64,000 nt of DNA, from the NCBI GenBank assembly GCA_902561015.1, contig CACENB010000003.1, forward strand, positions 1 through 64,000. The letters run 5' to 3'. Made by a program: the position numbers and the translations under genes. Under the pieces are notes generated by a model that saw nothing but the letters and a program-made list of their open reading frames with translations, had not been told where the DNA came from and did no database searches. Numbering within the stretch: position 1 is the first letter of the stretch; every line of letters begins with the position of its first letter. This DNA comes from an uncultured Pelagibacteraceae bacterium. GTDB lineage: Bacteria > Pseudomonadota > Alphaproteobacteria > Pelagibacterales > Pelagibacteraceae. Of the stretch, positions 43,207 to 51,409 are shown piece after piece.

Positions 43207-44240
43207 TTTTTGAAGGTTCTTACAAAATTTTGAAATATTTTTTCATTACCTAGAGAATTAAAATGCACATCACCTTCAATATAATACTTAGAAATAATTT
43301 TTTCTTTATCAGTAAAAGTAATTTCATTAAAGAAATCAGTAAAATTATTAAAGAAAAACTCGCATTTATTAAAACAGAAATTCTCCATTAATTTAACAAT
43401 CTTTGATTGACTATTGTCGTACAAAATTTGAGCTGGCCAAGGATAAATTCCAATTGACATTTTAATGTTATTTTTCTGTAAAAGCTCATATGTCATTTCC
43501 ATATAATCTAATGATTTATTGATTTCTTTATCTCCAAAAAATTTATTGTTAAAAGTCCACGAACTTTTTTCATGGCAGTAATCTAGATAAGTACATTCAT
43601 TAACTGTTAATGTTTTTTTAAATACATCATTCTTTACTGTTTTTAGTGAATAAGCCAAAAATGGAAAAGCTGATTTAAGTGTTCTTTGGATATTTGATAA
43701 TATTTTTGATTTTTTTCTACTTATTTTATTATCTATAAGTTTATATTTTCTATTATCATCGTAAATATCACTAATATCAAAATAAATTATCACTCTTTTA
43801 AATTTATAACCACTATCTAATAGGTGTCTAAGTTTAGTAAAATAAATTGATGGCGAATAAGATACAACACCTAAATTAGCAATCATTAAATCATCAAATT
43901 TATTTTCGATTCTTCCAACAAAAGTATCTTCATAATCTACTCCAACCCCTTCGGTAAAACTATCTCCTATGAACGCAATGTCAAATTCTTTTGATTCAAA
44001 ATCCATCTTATCACAAAAAGTTCTAAATGAATTTTTGTTAGTACAAAAAAGGTATGTTTCACCAGGAGACCACTCCAAGTTTTCCTTAAATTTTCTTTTT
44101 AAATCATGATCATAAATATTGTGATTAATTGTATGATCAACCTTTTTTGGAGTTAATTTTAATAAATAAGACCCAAATAATAAGTCAATTAATAGAATAG
44201 ATATTAAACTAATACCAATAACAGAAAATGTTTTTTTCAT
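43203..44240 (-). CDS. SGNH/GDSL hydrolase-like membrane-anchored protein
   Basis: 345 residues. An N-terminal hydrophobic segment (about residues 4-24, VIGISLISILLIDLLFGSYL) fits a membrane anchor or uncleaved signal. IAFIGDSFTEGVGVDYEDTF carries the GDS nucleophile motif of the SGNH fold, and the C-terminal GDVHFNSLGNEKIFQNF supplies a D-x-H pair. The middle is unlike the TesA-type proteins and more like the SGNH domains of polysaccharide-modifying enzymes. It lies 5 nt downstream of tRNA-Met on the same strand, so it may be read from the tRNA promoter. Confidence 0.7.
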   Translation of the reverse strand: MKKTFSVIGISLISILLIDLLFGSYLLKLTPKKVDHTINHNIYDHDLKRKFKENLEWSPGETYLFCTNKNSFRTFCDKMDFESKEFDIAFIGDSFTEGVGVDYEDTFVGRIENKFDDLMIANLGVVSYSPSIYFTKLRHLLDSGYKFKRVIIYFDISDIYDDNRKYKLIDNKISRKKSKILSNIQRTLKSAFPFLAYSLKTVKNDVFKKTLTVNECTYLDYCHEKSSWTFNNKFFGDKEINKSLDYMEMTYELLQKNNIKMSIGIYPWPAQILYDNSQSKIVKLMENFCFNKCEFFFNNFTDFFNEITFTDKEKIISKYYIEGDVHFNSLGNEKIFQNFVRTFKN

Positions 44241-44245
44241 TTAAA

Positions 44246-44322
44246 TGGTAGCGGGAAGTGGGATCGAACCACTGACCTCAGGCTTATGAGTCCTGCGCTC
44301 TAACCAACTGAGCTACCCCGCC
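44246..44322 (-). tRNA. tRNA-Met (CAT), elongator type
   Basis: The complement folds as a 77-nt cloverleaf: acceptor GGCGGGG/TCCCGCT, D-arm GCTC...GAGC with AGTTGGTTA loop, anticodon loop CTCATAA with CAT anticodon, variable AGGTC, T-arm AGTGG-TTCGATC-CCACT, discriminator A and an encoded CCA. Lack of the C1:A72 pair and of the GGG/CCC anticodon stem argues against initiator. The pairs at 1:72 and 7:66 are G-T, and position 31:39 reads A-G, a mismatch. A lysidine-type tRNA-Ile2 with CAT cannot be fully excluded by eye. Confidence 0.85.
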
Positions 44323-44497
44323 ATTAAATTAACGTTGATATATACTACTTTTATTTCTTGTTGCAAACAAGTTTTGCCAAAAAATTTTTATTAGTAAATT
44401 AAACTGTAACTGATTTTTCTTCGAGAAATTTTAGATTATACATTTTAAACAATTGTCAATTTAATATATCTGACCCTTTTTGAGGTAAGTTGACTTG

Positions 44498-46273
44498 CTA
44501 ATCAAACCAAGAATAATTATTTCCATGCTTAGATAAAAAATTTTTATATTGAGTATATTTGTTGTTCGAGTCTTTATAAATAGATTTTCTTATTTGCATA
44601 TTGCTCGCAGTTCTCGAAATTAAGTCTTGTCTATTATAAAATTCTAAACATTTTATATCCCAAGGTAAGCCACAAAATTTCATCAATTTTTTCGACTCAT
44701 TTTCTGGATCATTTATAAACTTTTCATATTGCAATTGATAAATAAAATTTGGATTATTTTTTTCAAAGTTTTCAACTAATTTATGATAAAGATCATAATA
44801 TCTTAAAATATTCTCTAACTGATGTGCCCATGCTAAAAATACTTGATTATTTTTCAATGTAGACATAATAGAAGATGTTATATCTCTTCTGCAGTCAATT
44901 ACTTTAGCCTTAGGAAAAATTTTACTTATTATATCTAAATAAAAAAAATTCTCTAAACTTTTATCAGTGAAGATAAAATTGCTTTTTTCTAGAATTAATC
45001 TTCTTTTTTTATACATCTCAATTATTTCGGTATAAAGGTTTTCCAAATCCGAATTTAATTGCTGCGTATTATTTAATAATTTCTTAACAGCCCTGTGTAC
45101 AATTCCTGTCTCTTCTCCAATAGGAATATATCTTTTACCTGATGCAATTACTTTTTCTATTAAAGTTGATCCACATCTTGGGACACCAATTATAAAAATA
45201 GGTACTATTGAATAATTTTTTTTATTGGTATTATTGTTATATCTATCTAAATTTACTAATTTTTTTCTTTTAGGTAATATATTTAACCAATAATCAATTT
45301 CATTTTTAAACTTTAAACTTCTTGCATCAAAAAAATAGTTATGTCCTTTTAAAAGATAGTTAATTTCATTTTCATATTTTTTATTATTTAGCTCATATTT
45401 TGATAACAAAAAATTTCCATAGGCAATATTTTCTTTTGTAGAATTACTTCTTTCTATAATTTTAGATATTTTATTTCTTAAATTGGAATCTAAAATTCCT
45501 TTTTTTAACTGGCTTAAATCAAATAGATAAATTAAGTTTTCAGGATCATACTTTACAGCCATTTCATAGCTATCTTCTGCTTTTTGCTTCTCCCCTAATT
45601 CTTTGTATACTAAAGCTAAATTATAATAAGTTTGTGCTGAATTTTTTTTAATTTTAATTGCTTTTTTATAACTACTTATTGCTTTTTGATATTCTCCTAA
45701 TTCTTTCAATGTATTTCCAAAATTATTATGTGCTTCTGCATAATCAGGCTGAAGTTTTATCGCTTTCTCATAACTACTTGATGCCTTTTGATAATTTCTC
45801 AAATCTTTCAATGCATTTCCTAGATTGTTATAAATAATTGCATTATTTGGTTGAATTTTTATGGCTTTCTCATAGTTATTTATTGCTTTTTGGTAGTCTC
45901 CTAATTCTCTTTGTACATTTCCAATATTATTATGTGCATATGCGTTGTTTGGTTGAATTTGAATTGCTTTTTCATAACTCCTTAATGCCTTTTGGTAGTT
46001 TCCAAGTTCTTTGTATAATAATCCAAGATTATAGTGAGCATCAACATTATTAGGCTGGGTTTGGATTACTTTTAAAAGTAATGGTTTAGCTAAATCAAAT
46101 CTTTTAGTTTGAATATATAGCGTACCCAAATAAAAAATTGACTTAAAGTGATTTAACTCTTTTTCTAAGACTTTTTTGTAATATTCTTCAGCGATTTGAT
46201 AATTATTTTTTTTGTGATTTTGAATTGCTTTTAAAAAATTTTCCTCAACATTAAAATTTTTCTTATCATTCAT
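44498..46273 (-). CDS. TPR-repeat sulfotransferase
   Basis: 591 residues. The first ~240 residues are six to seven tetratricopeptide repeats of 34 residues with consensus AHNNLGN.L.ELGDYQKAISSYEKAIKIQPN; the repeats are so similar that a 102-nt period shows in the DNA. The second half is a sulfotransferase domain: PIFIIGVPRCGSTLIEKVIAS holds the PAPS-binding loop, followed by the GEETGIVHR and VIDCRRDITSSIMS regions. It sulfates a glycan, protein or small molecule with PAPS. There is no signal peptide. It stands alone with 175 nt on the tRNA side. Confidence 0.87.
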   Translation of the reverse strand: MNDKKNFNVEENFLKAIQNHKKNNYQIAEEYYKKVLEKELNHFKSIFYLGTLYIQTKRFDLAKPLLLKVIQTQPNNVDAHYNLGLLYKELGNYQKALRSYEKAIQIQPNNAYAHNNIGNVQRELGDYQKAINNYEKAIKIQPNNAIIYNNLGNALKDLRNYQKASSSYEKAIKLQPDYAEAHNNFGNTLKELGEYQKAISSYKKAIKIKKNSAQTYYNLALVYKELGEKQKAEDSYEMAVKYDPENLIYLFDLSQLKKGILDSNLRNKISKIIERSNSTKENIAYGNFLLSKYELNNKKYENEINYLLKGHNYFFDARSLKFKNEIDYWLNILPKRKKLVNLDRYNNNTNKKNYSIVPIFIIGVPRCGSTLIEKVIASGKRYIPIGEETGIVHRAVKKLLNNTQQLNSDLENLYTEIIEMYKKRRLILEKSNFIFTDKSLENFFYLDIISKIFPKAKVIDCRRDITSSIMSTLKNNQVFLAWAHQLENILRYYDLYHKLVENFEKNNPNFIYQLQYEKFINDPENESKKLMKFCGLPWDIKCLEFYNRQDLISRTASNMQIRKSIYKDSNNKYTQYKNFLSKHGNNYSWFD

Positions 46274-46423
46274 ATTAATTTTAAATAAAAGAATAACCCA
46301 TATATTAGTTTAAATACAATCTGTTAGCTCTGTAAAGTACAGAATAATATCTCGCTTTAACTTAATTTGTATGTTTAAACGTTAATGAAAAGAAAGTAAA
46401 TTTATCAAATTTAAAAAAATTAT

Positions 46424-46561
46424 ATGAGCTTCAAATTATATACGCCTGCAAAACATAGACTACATAGAAGTGAGTTGGCTGTTCCGGGATCATCCCCAAA
46501 AATGTTTGAAAAAGCTTATTCCGCTCAAAAACTGTTAATTATTAATACGTTCGCATTATAG
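46424..46561 (+). pseudogene. Broken 5' end of a malyl-CoA lyase / CitE-like (HpcH/HpaI) aldolase gene
   Basis: The ORF MSFKLYTPAKHRLHRSELAVPGSSPKMFEKAYSAQK... is 45 codons long and looks like the normal N-terminus of HpcH/HpaI-family CoA lyases (K-H-R-L-x-R-S-x-L-x-V-P-G-S-x-P-x-M-x-E-K-A). After AYSAQK the similarity stops and the ORF ends in TAG at 46559-46561. Its last ~37 bases overlap the 3' end of the convergent autotransporter gene (stop 46525-46527). It is best read as a remnant cut where that gene was inserted or joined. No canonical active-site sequence remains. Confidence 0.65.
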
Positions 46562-48645
46562 TTGGGCGCCACACTTAAAAAATCGTAATTTGTATTAATC
46601 TTAAAATGTAAATCATTTAATTCTTTCGTAAATTCTAAGCCAGCATTTTTAAAATCATTGATCTTGAAGGCATATTTAATTTCGTCAATTGGAACATATC
46701 CCAATGATAAATAAAATTCATTTGTATGACCTTTACCTCTTGAACCAAATCTTTCAAAATTTGCTACAGTCGACCAACCAGAAATTGAGGTTGTATCAAT
46801 ACCATAACCGATTCTGTAATTATGTTTTGATTTATTGCTAGATTTATATCTATATATTGTGCTTTGATCGTTAAAAAAATAAAATTCTGCATCAGAAGAT
46901 GAACTTAGATCTCCAACATATTCAATTCTTCCATGACGGTTAATTATTTTATCATCTTTTTTATCTGTCGTGTCAAATAGAATTCCTATTGTTGCAATAG
47001 CAGTTTTAATATCTTGATCTTTATAAATCAATGCATCAGCCTTACTATCACCCAATGTCGTTTTTTCTCTGAACGCTTTTAATTTTGTGTATCCTAGATC
47101 TACTTTAATTCCAGGATTGAAATTAAATTTTTCATCGATTAATCTTTTTCCAAAATTTAAAGAGCCATATATTTGATGTCCTTCTCTATCACCTTTTAAA
47201 ATGTTACCATTGATTACTCTTTTGTGATCAATATGTAATAAACTTACCCCGATAAGACTATCGGTGAAAAATTGATTATCTCTAAGTTTGGTATCATATA
47301 AAGCTAAACTATAAGAGTCTGTGTTTAGATTTGTACCATTACTTCCGATATCAACATTATCATTTCCATATTGAAAGACATAACCATGCATTGAATCTCT
47401 ATCTTCTTTTTTTATTTTATCTGAGCCAATTGAAAAACCGTAACTATTAATATCTCGTGCAGATGCATTGTTAGTATCTTTTTTACCAATGGTAATTCTC
47501 CCCTCACTCCACTCAAACCAATCATCACTATTATAAGTTCTATCCTTTTCTTTTTTAAGAGTATTTAAAGCACTTACTAGTTTTGCAACTTTTTGATTTG
47601 TAAAATTAATTTCTGCATTTAAGTTCGAAAGATTATCTTTATTTTTATGTCTTCTTAGCCACTCAGTTCTATGAAATATTGGAAGAGTATTATTATTTAT
47701 AATACGTTTAGCTGACTCTACATTAGCTTCGATAATAGCTTTTACATCATCGTTGGTTGATGCATCAACACAGCTTATAGTTCCAGCACAATCCACATCA
47801 TATTCATAAATCGTATCCAACGTATCTCCTGTAACATATAGTTTTGTGAAATTTGATGAAAAATGAAATCCTCTCATCTTATCTGTTTGAGAGCTTACTG
47901 AAAAAGTTGTTGCTTGAAGAGTAATTGATGTAATATCGTAAGGTGCGGCCAACGAATATCTTTTAATATCATCGTCCTCATTTCCTCCAAGATATAAAGT
48001 ATTTCCATCTGCGCTTAACTGTATATTTCTAACCTGTTCTTCATCAAAACTTGAACATACTTGATTAGTTGCTGTCGAAATATCCCAAGGGGTAGTTAAA
48101 TCGTATTGCCCCACTTTTTTATTTCCTTGACTAGCAACGAATACTCTAGTTCCATCAGGTTTAAAGTCTAAACCTCTTTGTTGAATACTATCAAAGCATC
48201 CTGTCTTTATATTTTTAAAAGTAGTCCAAGATATAGTTGTTGTGTCCCAAGGCGTAGAAAGTGTAAATTGTTCAATTGAAACTCTAGTACTACCATCACT
48301 TCGAATAATATACATTTCTGTTCCGTCAGTCTTAAACTCAATTGCATGAGGATTGTCTATAACTGATACAAGACCACCTTCAGTCACTGCTAAAAGCGTT
48401 TTTTTTGGGTTACTTGCAGTTGTTACGTCAAAAGGTGTTGTTAAGGTATACTCAATTACATTTTGTTGGCTAGTATCTCTATCCTCAGTAACATATAGCC
48501 GTGTTCCGTCAGGCTTTATAAAAATTCCTCGTAAACGACTAGTGTCCTCAGAAATATCTTTAGATTGTTTAAATTGTAGATTTGCAAAAGAATTAGATAA
48601 AAAAGTAAAAAAAAAAATTAAACAAAAAGAAATAGTTTTTCTCAT
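46525..48645 (-). CDS. Autotransporter with beta-propeller-like passenger
   Basis: 706 residues. Signal peptide MRKTISFCLIFFFTFLSNSFA, then residues ~25-290 with five propeller-like repeats centred on FIKPDGTRLYVTED, FKTDGTEMYIIRS, FKPDGTRVFVASQ, LSADGNTLYLGG and FSSNFTKLYVTG, separated by TTPFDVTTA/TTPWDISTA strands. A helical linker (to ~360) leads to a C-terminal beta-barrel of alternating strands ending NANVLIINSF, with the terminal Phe expected for BAM recognition. It should display the propeller on the cell surface. Transcription runs away from the guaC gene; the 3' end truncates an aldolase gene. Confidence 0.78.
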   Translation of the reverse strand: MRKTISFCLIFFFTFLSNSFANLQFKQSKDISEDTSRLRGIFIKPDGTRLYVTEDRDTSQQNVIEYTLTTPFDVTTASNPKKTLLAVTEGGLVSVIDNPHAIEFKTDGTEMYIIRSDGSTRVSIEQFTLSTPWDTTTISWTTFKNIKTGCFDSIQQRGLDFKPDGTRVFVASQGNKKVGQYDLTTPWDISTATNQVCSSFDEEQVRNIQLSADGNTLYLGGNEDDDIKRYSLAAPYDITSITLQATTFSVSSQTDKMRGFHFSSNFTKLYVTGDTLDTIYEYDVDCAGTISCVDASTNDDVKAIIEANVESAKRIINNNTLPIFHRTEWLRRHKNKDNLSNLNAEINFTNQKVAKLVSALNTLKKEKDRTYNSDDWFEWSEGRITIGKKDTNNASARDINSYGFSIGSDKIKKEDRDSMHGYVFQYGNDNVDIGSNGTNLNTDSYSLALYDTKLRDNQFFTDSLIGVSLLHIDHKRVINGNILKGDREGHQIYGSLNFGKRLIDEKFNFNPGIKVDLGYTKLKAFREKTTLGDSKADALIYKDQDIKTAIATIGILFDTTDKKDDKIINRHGRIEYVGDLSSSSDAEFYFFNDQSTIYRYKSSNKSKHNYRIGYGIDTTSISGWSTVANFERFGSRGKGHTNEFYLSLGYVPIDEIKYAFKINDFKNAGLEFTKELNDLHFKINTNYDFLSVAPNYNANVLIINSF

Positions 48646-48775
48646 ATTTTACACAATTTTTATCTGTTAATGATAATAAATATCGATTTATAATAGTTTT
48701 AAGTTTAGTTTCAATACTTATCCACAACTAATAATTTAATTGAAATAATGATTTTGGTTGGTAGTTTCTTTTTTT

Positions 48776-49810
48776 GTGAGAATAGAAGAAGAATTAAAAC
48801 TAGACTACTCAGATGTTTTATTCAGACCGAAAAGAAGTACATTAAAAAGTCGTAAAGACGTAAACCTTCTTAGAACTTATCGTTTTAAATATAGTAAAAA
48901 TGAATGGTCAGGAATTCCAATTATAGCTGCTAATATGGATGGTGTTGGTGAACTTAGTGTAGCAGAAAAGTTAAATGAGCATGGAATGATAACATGCCTT
49001 ACTAAACAACACGATGTTAAAAAGATTAAACAAAATAAAAATATAAAGAAAATTTATCAAAACATAGCTTTAAGTGTTGGCATTAAGAAAGAGGATTTTC
49101 GTAATTTAGATAAAGTATTGAAAGAATTTAGTTTTTTTAAATTTATATGTATAGATGTAGCTAATGGATATACAGAACATTTTACCAATTTCATAAAATC
49201 TGTAAGAGATAAATATCCAACTAAAACTATTATTGCGGGTAACGTTGTTACAGCAGATATGACACAAGAATTAGTCTTGAGTGGTGCTGATATTATAAAA
49301 GTAGGTATTGGACCTGGAAGCGTGTGCACCACAAGAATACAAACAGGAGTTGGTTATCCTCAATTAAGTGCTGTAATTGAATGTGCAGATGCAGCTCATG
49401 GTTTAGGAGCACATATTATTGCGGATGGAGGTTGTACTTGTCCTGGTGATGTTGCAAAAGGTTTTGGTGGAGGTGCTGATTTTGTTATGTTGGGTGGAAT
49501 GTTGGCAGGCCATGATGAGGGTGGCGGAAAAATAATAAAAAAAAATGGCTCAAAATATATCGAATTTTATGGCTCTAGTTCTGAAGTTGCTAATAAAAAA
49601 CATTATGGAGGTCTTTCCAATTACAGGAGCAGTGAGGGAAGATCTGTTAAGGTAAATTACCGAGGAAAAATTAATGAGACTATTTTAAATATTCTTGGTG
49701 GTGTTAGAAGCAGCTGTACTTATGTTGGTGCTCCATCCTTAAAACAACTGAGTAAATGCACAACTTTTGTAAGAGTAAGCAATCAGTTTAATGAAACTTT
49801 TACAAAATAA
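48776..49810 (+). CDS. guaC: GMP reductase
   Basis: 344 residues of the IMPDH/GMPR TIM-barrel family. RIEEELKLDYSDVLFRPKRSTLKSR is the GMP reductase opening, and GPGSVCTTRIQTGVGYPQLSAV holds the catalytic Cys; ADGGCTCPGDVAKGFGGGADFVMLGG binds the phosphate. No CBS domains, as in GuaC. It reduces GMP to IMP and ammonia. The ORF track begins at a TTG (48758), but GTG at 48776 gives MRIEEELK, matching the usual family start, so it is preferred. It is convergent with the two small membrane genes (4 nt apart). Confidence 0.95.
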   Translation: MRIEEELKLDYSDVLFRPKRSTLKSRKDVNLLRTYRFKYSKNEWSGIPIIAANMDGVGELSVAEKLNEHGMITCLTKQHDVKKIKQNKNIKKIYQNIALSVGIKKEDFRNLDKVLKEFSFFKFICIDVANGYTEHFTNFIKSVRDKYPTKTIIAGNVVTADMTQELVLSGADIIKVGIGPGSVCTTRIQTGVGYPQLSAVIECADAAHGLGAHIIADGGCTCPGDVAKGFGGGADFVMLGGMLAGHDEGGGKIIKKNGSKYIEFYGSSSEVANKKHYGGLSNYRSSEGRSVKVNYRGKINETILNILGGVRSSCTYVGAPSLKQLSKCTTFVRVSNQFNETFTK

Positions 49811-49813
49811 CTT

Positions 49814-50062
49814 TTAGAAAATCAGAAGTCCAAATAATACTAAACCAGTAGAAGCTACAGCAGAAAAGTATAATTTCCTCATACTTTCATTCTTTTTTTC
49901 AGTCCTTACTCTGTTTAGTAAAACATTTATATTCGTACTCTTATACTGTTTTTTTGGATGGTCTTTTACTAAATATTTTTCAGTTAATTTGTCAGTTACA
50001 CTAAAACCAGAATTTTTCATTATCCTATTAAACCATGGAAAACTTGTATTTGCAAATTTCAT
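49814..50062 (-). CDS. Small C-terminally anchored membrane protein, paralogue A
   Basis: 82 residues, no recognised domain. A charged N-terminal domain is followed by a single transmembrane segment at the C-terminus (YFSAVASTGLVLFGLLIF). Residues 46-60 (NINVLLNRVRTEKKNES) resemble DINVLKSKLQETESRE in the next gene upstream, which has the same layout, so the two look like an ancient duplication. Its start overlaps that gene's stop by one base. Function unknown; the topology suggests a soluble cytoplasmic head tethered to the inner membrane. Confidence 0.65.
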   Translation of the reverse strand: MKFANTSFPWFNRIMKNSGFSVTDKLTEKYLVKDHPKKQYKSTNINVLLNRVRTEKKNESMRKLYFSAVASTGLVLFGLLIF

Positions 50063-50274
50063 TATAGTGAAAGGTTAATGCCTAAAATTCCTAACAATGT
50101 AAATAACAATACAAGAATGATAAGATTTTTTTTAAATTCTCTACTCTCAGTTTCTTGAAGTTTTGATTTTAAAACGTTGATATCAACTCTTCTTTTTAAA
50201 GGCTTTCCAGCTTCACTGAAATCATTTGGGGTCTCGATTTCGGTATTTAAATCTGTAAAGCCTTTATTTTTCAT
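50062..50274 (-). CDS. Small C-terminally anchored membrane protein, paralogue B
   Basis: 70 residues. Charged N-terminal 45 residues with KRRVDINVLKSKLQETESREFKKN, then one transmembrane segment (LIILVLLFTLLGILGINLSL) at the C-terminus. It is paralogous to the downstream 82-residue protein by the shared [RS]..INVL.(N/S)(R/K)... block placed just before the membrane. I do not recognise the family. The pair is expressed away from the double-winged-helix gene across a 113-nt gap. Confidence 0.6.
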   Translation of the reverse strand: MKNKGFTDLNTEIETPNDFSEAGKPLKRRVDINVLKSKLQETESREFKKNLIILVLLFTLLGILGINLSL

Positions 50275-50387
50275 ACAATCTATAAATCATAGAGTGTAAA
50301 TTTTTTCAATTTACAAAAAAGTCCAATATGGGTCTGTATTTAATTGACATGTGTTCAATTTGGGTCATTAATATCTAATTTTAATTT

Positions 50388-51365
50388 ATGGAAGTTAAAC
50401 AAATAGATTTTTCAAAAACACTCTCAGAGGATCAAGTTTATAATTGTATTCTACAAAATTATGAAGCCCTAGGTACGGATTGGATAACGCATCAGTGGAA
50501 TTGGATTAATGGAATCTACAAGTCTTTTCAAGATCACATAAAATTTTTAATAATAATTTCTCTAGTTGAAAAAACTTTAAATTTCTATCATCAAGTTAAT
50601 ATTACACAAAATTATGACCAATATTATGCAAAAGATAATTTAAAAATAGATAAGTTTAGTATCTCAGAATTATGTGAAAAACTTAATTTACCTAAGGAAA
50701 CTGTAAGACGTAAAGTTTTAGAATTAGAAAAATTAGGTGTTATCAAGAGAAAAAAAAAACAAGTTGAAATTGATGGATCTGCTTATGTATATGTTAAACC
50801 ACAAAATCAAATACCACTAACTGCTAAATATCTTGCTAGAGTAGGAGAGCTTTTAAATAAAGAAAAAATATACGATAAAAAAATCGACAAGAATAGTTTA
50901 GAAAAATTAATAAAAAAAAATTTTACATTATGTTGGAGATGGTATTATAGAATGCAAATTCCATGGATTATTGGTTATCAAAAAATGTTTAATGACTTAA
51001 CGACTGTTCATGTCATAGGAACAATTATGATGCATCAAGCATTAAATACAAAAACATTTCCAAGAGACTTCTCTATAAATAGAGATAACAGACATTTTGT
51101 TGATAATACATTTACTAATCCTCTTCAATTAACTAAACCAGGTTTAAGTGCTATGTCTATTTCAGAAATGACAAATATTCCAAGAGCAACAGTTATAAGA
51201 AAATGTAAATTTTTAATTAAAAAAGGAAATTTAAAAGTTAATGATAAAAAACAATATTTTCTTACAGGAAATAACAGAGACCAGATACTTAATTATCAAT
51301 TAGATTTTTTTAAGAAAAAATCAAAATTTATAACAAGAATTTTAAATTTAATTGCAATTTCATAA
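50388..51365 (+). CDS. Putative transcriptional regulator with two winged-helix motifs
   Basis: 325 residues, no named family. Two helix-turn-helix motifs are visible: FSISELCEKLNLPKETVRRKVLELEKLGVI (about residues 93-122) and MSISEMTNIPRATVIRKCKFLIKKGNL (about 259-285), each followed by a basic wing (KRKKKQVE; KVNDKKQYF). They resemble the Crp/MarR type. Between them is an aromatic-rich helical region (CWRWYYRMQIPWIIGYQK). There is no cyclic-nucleotide or PAS domain. It may bind DNA as a dimer or as a single two-winged chain. The upstream gap (50275-50387) separates it from the small membrane genes. Confidence 0.55.
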   Translation: MEVKQIDFSKTLSEDQVYNCILQNYEALGTDWITHQWNWINGIYKSFQDHIKFLIIISLVEKTLNFYHQVNITQNYDQYYAKDNLKIDKFSISELCEKLNLPKETVRRKVLELEKLGVIKRKKKQVEIDGSAYVYVKPQNQIPLTAKYLARVGELLNKEKIYDKKIDKNSLEKLIKKNFTLCWRWYYRMQIPWIIGYQKMFNDLTTVHVIGTIMMHQALNTKTFPRDFSINRDNRHFVDNTFTNPLQLTKPGLSAMSISEMTNIPRATVIRKCKFLIKKGNLKVNDKKQYFLTGNNRDQILNYQLDFFKKKSKFITRILNLIAIS

Positions 51366-51409
51366 AACTTAAATAAGTTATATTTGTTAAACTATTTTAC
51401 AGAGGGGTC

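Noticed and set aside
45838-46053. ORF-track 71-residue plus-strand protein
   Set aside because: Lies opposite the TPR repeats in another frame, with no independent support; a shadow.
45570-46120. A repeat array that could resemble a CRISPR
   Set aside because: The 102-nt period is in frame and encodes TPR repeats of the sulfotransferase; there are no short palindromic repeats with unique spacers.
44246-48757. A genomic island integrated at tRNA-Met
   Set aside because: The tRNA 3' end faces the SGNH gene, no integrase is present, and I found no repeat of the tRNA 3' sequence on either side. The autotransporter/remnant junction is better explained by local recombination.
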